Assembly: GCA_016271365.2 (NCBI GenBank)
Contig: CM057453.1
Span: 503,105,001 to 503,169,000, forward strand
Source: Neoceratodus forsteri
Taxonomy: Eukaryota; Chordata; Ceratodontiformes; Ceratodontidae
Direction of reading: 5' to 3'
Length of the DNA: 64,000 nucleotides
The position numbers were made by a program, and so were the translations under genes. Below are positions 60,395 through 64,000 of the stretch, in pieces; the first letter of the stretch is position 1, and every line of letters begins with the position of its first letter. Under the pieces are notes generated by a model. That model saw only the letters and a program-made list of their open reading frames with translations. It ran no database searches and was not told where the DNA came from.

Positions 60395-60628
60395 CCTCTT
60401 CCTGGCTCCGGCGGGAGAACTGGAGGGCGGGCATGGCGACCGCCCACTATATACAGTCACGCTAATGTCAGCCATGTGACGCTGGGTGGGCGGTCCCCCG
60501 TCAGGTATTGCTAGAAAAGTCTGCCATGCGGCCCGACGCAGGGTGGCGCCAGTCCTATATGTGATGACCTACTGAAGGAACCTCTCTTGAAGATCTACTG
60601 TTATGGTAAGTTCCCTTGCAACTGTACT
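60395..60628 (+). repeat. DIRS F right inverted terminal repeat
   Basis: Complement of the left repeat with a right-only extension that carries the family I terminal inverted repeat. The last arm reads GCAAC here and GTAAC (as its complement GTTAC) in the ICR. Confidence 0.9.
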
Positions 60629-60692
60629 TTTTCTAGTTAAATAATGTAACAAAGTAGTGCAATCCTTTTCGAGAGGACTTGGTTTTGTTTTG

Positions 60693-60910
60693 ATCTTATC
60701 TGTGTTAGTCTTCATCATTCATCACTACTGGGTACATGTCCGGAGCCAGGACCCCGCTGGAGCTTTTTATTTATTTATTTTTTTTGTCATAGGCGGAGCC
60801 GACGCAGTGACGGCGCAGCCCTCGAGGCTGACATACTATGTGGCGTTGTGGGTTGGTCGTCAGCTGTTGTTGGTGCCGCCTTCTCATCAGTTCTTCTTCT
60901 CCTGCCGTAG
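60693..60910 (+). repeat. Element E left inverted terminal repeat (partner outside the window)
   Basis: Aligned with 31264-31480 of G: TTAGTCTTCATCATTCATCA, GGTACATGTCCGGAGCCAGG, ACCCCGCTGGAGC and CTTCTTCTCCTGCCGTAGAG. The inverted copy would lie beyond 64000. Confidence 0.75.
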
Positions 60911-61116
60911 AGATTGGAACCTCGTGTGGAGCTCTTGATAACTGCGCCATAACTTGCGGCTTAGTTTGCGGCCTTGTTTGCGGTTCGAATTTATTCATTC
61001 AGTTCTGTTTGGCCACACCTCTGCTTCACGCCACTGGGTGCCGGTAAGACTGTTCCTTTTATTTCTTTATTTACAGCAATGTCGAGTACTGTTTTTGTTT
61101 AATTTTCCAACAGGTC

Positions 61117-63778
61117 ATGTCTGGTTCTGGGGGCAAAAAGGCATCAAAGGCGGGGTGGCATCCTATGCGTCAGTGCCCCTGCGGCCGCCATTATTCCATC
61201 ACGGATCAACATGATCGGTGTCTCGCATGCCTTGGCCCGTACTACGACATGGATAACTATGATACCGGCTTCTCCATGGACCGCCATGTTATTGAGTTGC
61301 GCGCATTTGAAGTAGGGTGCATGGCGCCGACTTTTGGGGGATGGGTGTGCAGTCGACAGGCCAAGGCAAGGACGCTCGATCCTTCCTCTGGGTCCCCTCC
61401 TGGTTCTATATGGGCCACGGAGTGGGCCCCACCTCTCTTAGCCTTGCCGCGGCGGGGGCTCCTTCCGCGTTGCAGGAGGCGTAGTCCGTCCCTCTCGGGG
61501 GTCAGGCAGGAGGCATCTCCCTGGCAGTCTGCTCCTCTGGTGTTGCGTCCTGGGACTTGCACCTCTAGGCCGGCACCATCCTGGATGCTGACCACTGGTG
61601 CCGTTTCGGGCTCCGGTGCCGTTTGCAGCGTTGGGGGCCCAGGCGGTCACTGTGCCGGCTTGAACGCCATCTCTCAGTGCCGTTTTCACTGCCGGCACCG
61701 TTTGCAGTGTTGGCGATGGGAGCAGTGCCATGGGAGTGCACTGGCCATTTCTGGAGTTCTTTCTGGTCTTGGTGCCGTGCGGCACCAAGACTGAGATAAC
61801 TCCAACTCCGGTGCTGTTTGGCGCCATGGAGAGATGTGGTAAGTGGTCAGTGCCATCGAAGGGGCGCCCGGGGAGGCGGCATCATTGTCAGTAATGTCTC
61901 TGGCTCCGGCGCGTTTGCGGTGCTGGAGAGGAGGCCGGCGCTATCATTCGCTCTGGCTCCGGTGCCATCTCTGGCTCCGGCACTGTTTCTGGCACCCGGG
62001 GAGGAGGGCGGCTGTGACCGGCACGCCTCTGGCTTCAGCTCTGTGTGATGCTGCTTCCGACTCTGGTGCATTCGCAGCACGGAGAGGAGTGCAGCGCCGT
62101 TCACGGTGCCGGGGCTAAGGAACGGGCAGGGATCGGAGGGCGGTCTAGCATCAGATCTGGATCTCCACCTCCTTAGAGGAGGAGGATTCTGGGTCAGATC
62201 CAGACTGGCTCCCGGACTCCTCAGTCTCCTGACCCCTCAGTGTCCTCCACTTCGGCCCCCACTCGCCCTCCTTCTGTGGGGTGGGGCAATTCTTGCTGGC
62301 TCTGACCAGCCAGCAGTGGCCCAGGTGACCACTACTGCACAGCCTGGGGTCGGGGGGGGGTTGTCTGTCCCTTCAGCTGGGACACCCCTTCTTTGGTGTG
62401 CCTGGACAGTCCAAGTTTGGGGCAACCCGGAGCACCTATGGAAGGGGAGGGTGCTGCACCTTGGGTGGCCTCTTCGGAGTCCACTCGGAGTTGCCAGTTG
62501 CCTAGGCTGGTGGTTTTGAGGTGGAGGGCTGTTTCAGAGTCCGATGGGTCGAGGGGCCTGAGTTCTGTGCGGTGGCCTCTCCCTGGGACCCACCCAGGAT
62601 CGGGGAGGAGTTGTAGTGCGGATCCTCGCCTTCCCCTTCTCTCACTCCTTGAGAGGGTCATCTTCTTTGGAGGCCAGGGACTGTCCTTTTGGACTCTCAC
62701 AGTCCTGGTTGCCTCACAAGGGGCATTCTTCCCTAGGGCACAGTCTTAGCAGTTCCAATATGGTTGACCAGTTGTTGGCTGCTGGGCTTTCCGGGTCTTC
62801 CTCCCAGTTGGGAGCATCCACTAAGCCCTTTTGCCTGGGCAGAGGACGTTCCTCTTCTATGAAGGATTTGGCCCCTATTCCTCTGCCTCCATCCCCTCTC
62901 TCCCAGGTATTTCCGGTCCTAAGGGACCTCTGACTTGGGAACAGTTCAGAGGATCAGCTGCTCATTTTCCAACATATGTTAGGGCCATGGACAAAAGGGT
63001 TTTCCACCCTCCCCCAGGGCAGCCGAACCCCAAATCTTCTGACTCATCCGCTTCCTCATCCCCCTCCTCGGAGGGAGAGGAACTCTCCGTCCACATTTCC
63101 CTCGTCTGATCTCTCCCTCATATCAAGCGCTTCCTCGCTGAGGATGATGGGCCGATCTCGGATTACCCCTGCCTCAGAAAGCAATTCTGAGCCGTCTTTG
63201 CTTAGCCTTCTAGGGGAGTTCAGTCAGCCAACTTGGTGGTTCCCGCCTGGCCTGTTCCCTTTTGGAAAGTGTCACTGCAGCTCTGGCGCTGTCCCTTTTC
63301 CACAGTCCCAGCCCCAAGGGATCTGCACCAGCGGTATCGTGTTCCCTCGGAGTCTCCAGGACGCATGCCTCACCCACTTGCGGGCTTGACACAGGTGGAT
63401 ACTCCCTCTGGGTTTCGCACCCCTTCCTGTTACCAGCCCCCAGATTTAGACTCCATGGATTTTGACTTCTGGGGGAGGAGGACATTCTACTCGGCATGGA
63501 TGTTGATGTCTATTGCTTCACATCAGGCCCACTATGCATCCTATGACAGGTTCTTGTTGTCCAGGCTAGGTCAGCTCTTAGCCTCTTTTCCTGATTCGGA
63601 GGTAACCAGACAGGCCATTGCCCTCTCTGTTCAGGGCGTGGAGCTAGCAAGGCACCAAGCGAGGGCGTCCTACGACGCCAACAAGGTAGCTTCCAGGATT
63701 GTAGGACAACGATCTGCACTAGGCAGATGGCATGGCTTCATTTTTCCCGGTTGTCACCCTTGGCCTGAAGTAGGGTGA
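61117..63778 (+). pseudogene. Family III gag-like protein of element E
   Basis: The start MSGSGGKKASKAGWHPMRQC (61117) runs into CPCGRHYSITDQHDRCLACL and GPYYDMDNYD, the Cys/His block with the last Cys pair missing. The frame is open for 225 codons to 61794 and enters the GGTGCCG-rich middle. C-terminal pieces: GPLTWEQFRGSAAHFPTYVR at about 62920, a Ser/Pro stretch, then an open frame 63233-63778 with VVPAWPVPFWKVSLQLWRCP, FDFWGRRTFYSAWMLMSIAS, HQAHYASYDRFLLSRLGQLL and ELARHQARASYDANKVASRI. One or two frameshifts separate N- and C-terminal parts. It is the closest relative of the protein of G. Confidence 0.75.
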
Positions 63779-63942
63779 TTTCCTCCGCCTACCGGAGAAC
63801 CCATCTTTTCTCCTGTAGGGTGAGACGGCAATTTTCGGGAGGTGCCTTCCTTCTCTCCCTCTCTTGGGGGTCCCCGTCTCACGCAGACCAGTCTCTTGCC
63901 TCTCCAGGCCTATAAGATTCTCCCTTCCAGTGTCTCCTTTAC

Positions 63943-63997
63943 TGGGGACTAAGGGGCCTAGTCCCTTAGGGTCATATTTGGCCCCCTTAGGGGGGCT
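63943..63997 (+). other. Twin stem-loop near the end of element E
   Basis: 63949-63955 CTAAGGG pairs with 63963-63969 CCCTTAG. 63981-63986 GCCCCC pairs with GGGGGC ending at 63996 across a short loop. Same position as in G (34486-34542). Confidence 0.7.
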
Positions 63998-64000
63998 CGG

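Larger units (their letters stand above)
49861..60628 (+). mobile_element. DIRS retrotransposon F (family I), split by element D
   Basis: Same family as A: left ATCTTACTTCGAGAGG after a G at 49860, right ...GCAACTGTACT at 60628. F's own sequence is 49861-50142 plus 54646-60628 (6.3 kb). Element D is inserted in its 5' leader just before gag. F is the best-preserved DIRS copy in the window: its RT-RNase H region is interrupted by a single stop, and gag falls in three or four frames. Confidence 0.93.
60693..64000 (+). mobile_element. Gag-only DIRS-like element E (family III), cut by the window end
   Basis: The left end ATCTTATCTGTGTTAGTC after TTTTG is nearly identical to that of G. The left repeat, GC-rich middle, gag C-terminal block and twin stem-loop follow in the order and spacing of G. 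The window ends within about 10-20 bases of where the ICR should start. It lies only 65 bp after the right end of F. No RT or YR sequence lies in the visible 3.3 kb. Confidence 0.85.

Noticed and set aside
49042..64000. Terminal NFKB1 exon with the DSG-type degron
   Set aside because: No matching coding segment was found. Nearly all of this stretch is DIRS F, D and E.

Overview
This is vertebrate genomic DNA, not a microbial chromosome. Four exons of one host gene lie on the + strand at 24938-25062, 25890-25956, 30459-30631 and 48882-49041. With conserved GT/AG splice sites and compatible phases they encode the C-terminal half of NF-kappa-B p105 (NFKB1): the end of the ankyrin region, a linker, the death domain and the start of the tail. 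Upstream exons and the last coding exon were not found and presumably lie outside the window. The introns are very large (one is 18.2 kb) and consist mostly of transposable elements. The dominance of DIRS-type tyrosine-recombinase retrotransposons, with CR1 and L2 LINEs and no recognisable LTR/Gypsy or L1 sequence, suggests an amphibian with a large genome (caecilian or salamander). The species cannot be fixed from the sequence.

Layout: 1-890 tandem fold-back repeats; 893-3670 an L2-like LINE (- strand) bracketed by a 20-bp direct repeat and invaded by palindromic MITEs; 3693-4562 two more palindromic elements; 4628-5560 an old CR1-like LINE end (+); 6249-18118 DIRS element A (family I), whose recombinase gene is split by DIRS element B (family II, 11081-17027); 18.1-24.9 kb old LINE tails, a CR1 (19254-22330, -) and fold-back DNA; 24.9-30.6 kb three NFKB1 exons with a second CR1 (26504-28996, -); 31019-35620 a 5S-rRNA-derived SINE split by the gag-only DIRS-like element G (family III); 36129-48070 DIRS C (family II), whose internal complementary region is split by DIRS H (family IV, 41641-47831), itself carrying a tRNA-type SINE; 48882-49041 the fourth NFKB1 exon; 49861-60628 DIRS F (family I), with gag-only element D (family III, 50143-54645) in its leader; 60693 to the window end, a third gag-only element E.

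A, B, C, F and H show the canonical DIRS layout: inverted terminal repeats, gag, RT-RNase H with a downstream conserved block (probable methyltransferase-like segment), a tyrosine recombinase (YR), and an internal complementary region (ICR) that is the reverse complement of the joined element ends, i.e. of a circle junction. D, G and E keep the termini, ICR (E presumably just past the edge) and a gag-like protein but have no RT, RNase H or YR, so they look like a gag-carrying non-autonomous group that must be moved in trans. Comparing the copies gives three shared features: a GTTAC/GTAAC-type inverted repeat next to every right terminus, a G-TT(T/C) target core at most insertion sites, and a twin stem-loop before the ICR in family III. 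All eight DIRS-type elements lie in the same orientation as NFKB1. None of the autonomous copies looks intact; F is the least decayed.
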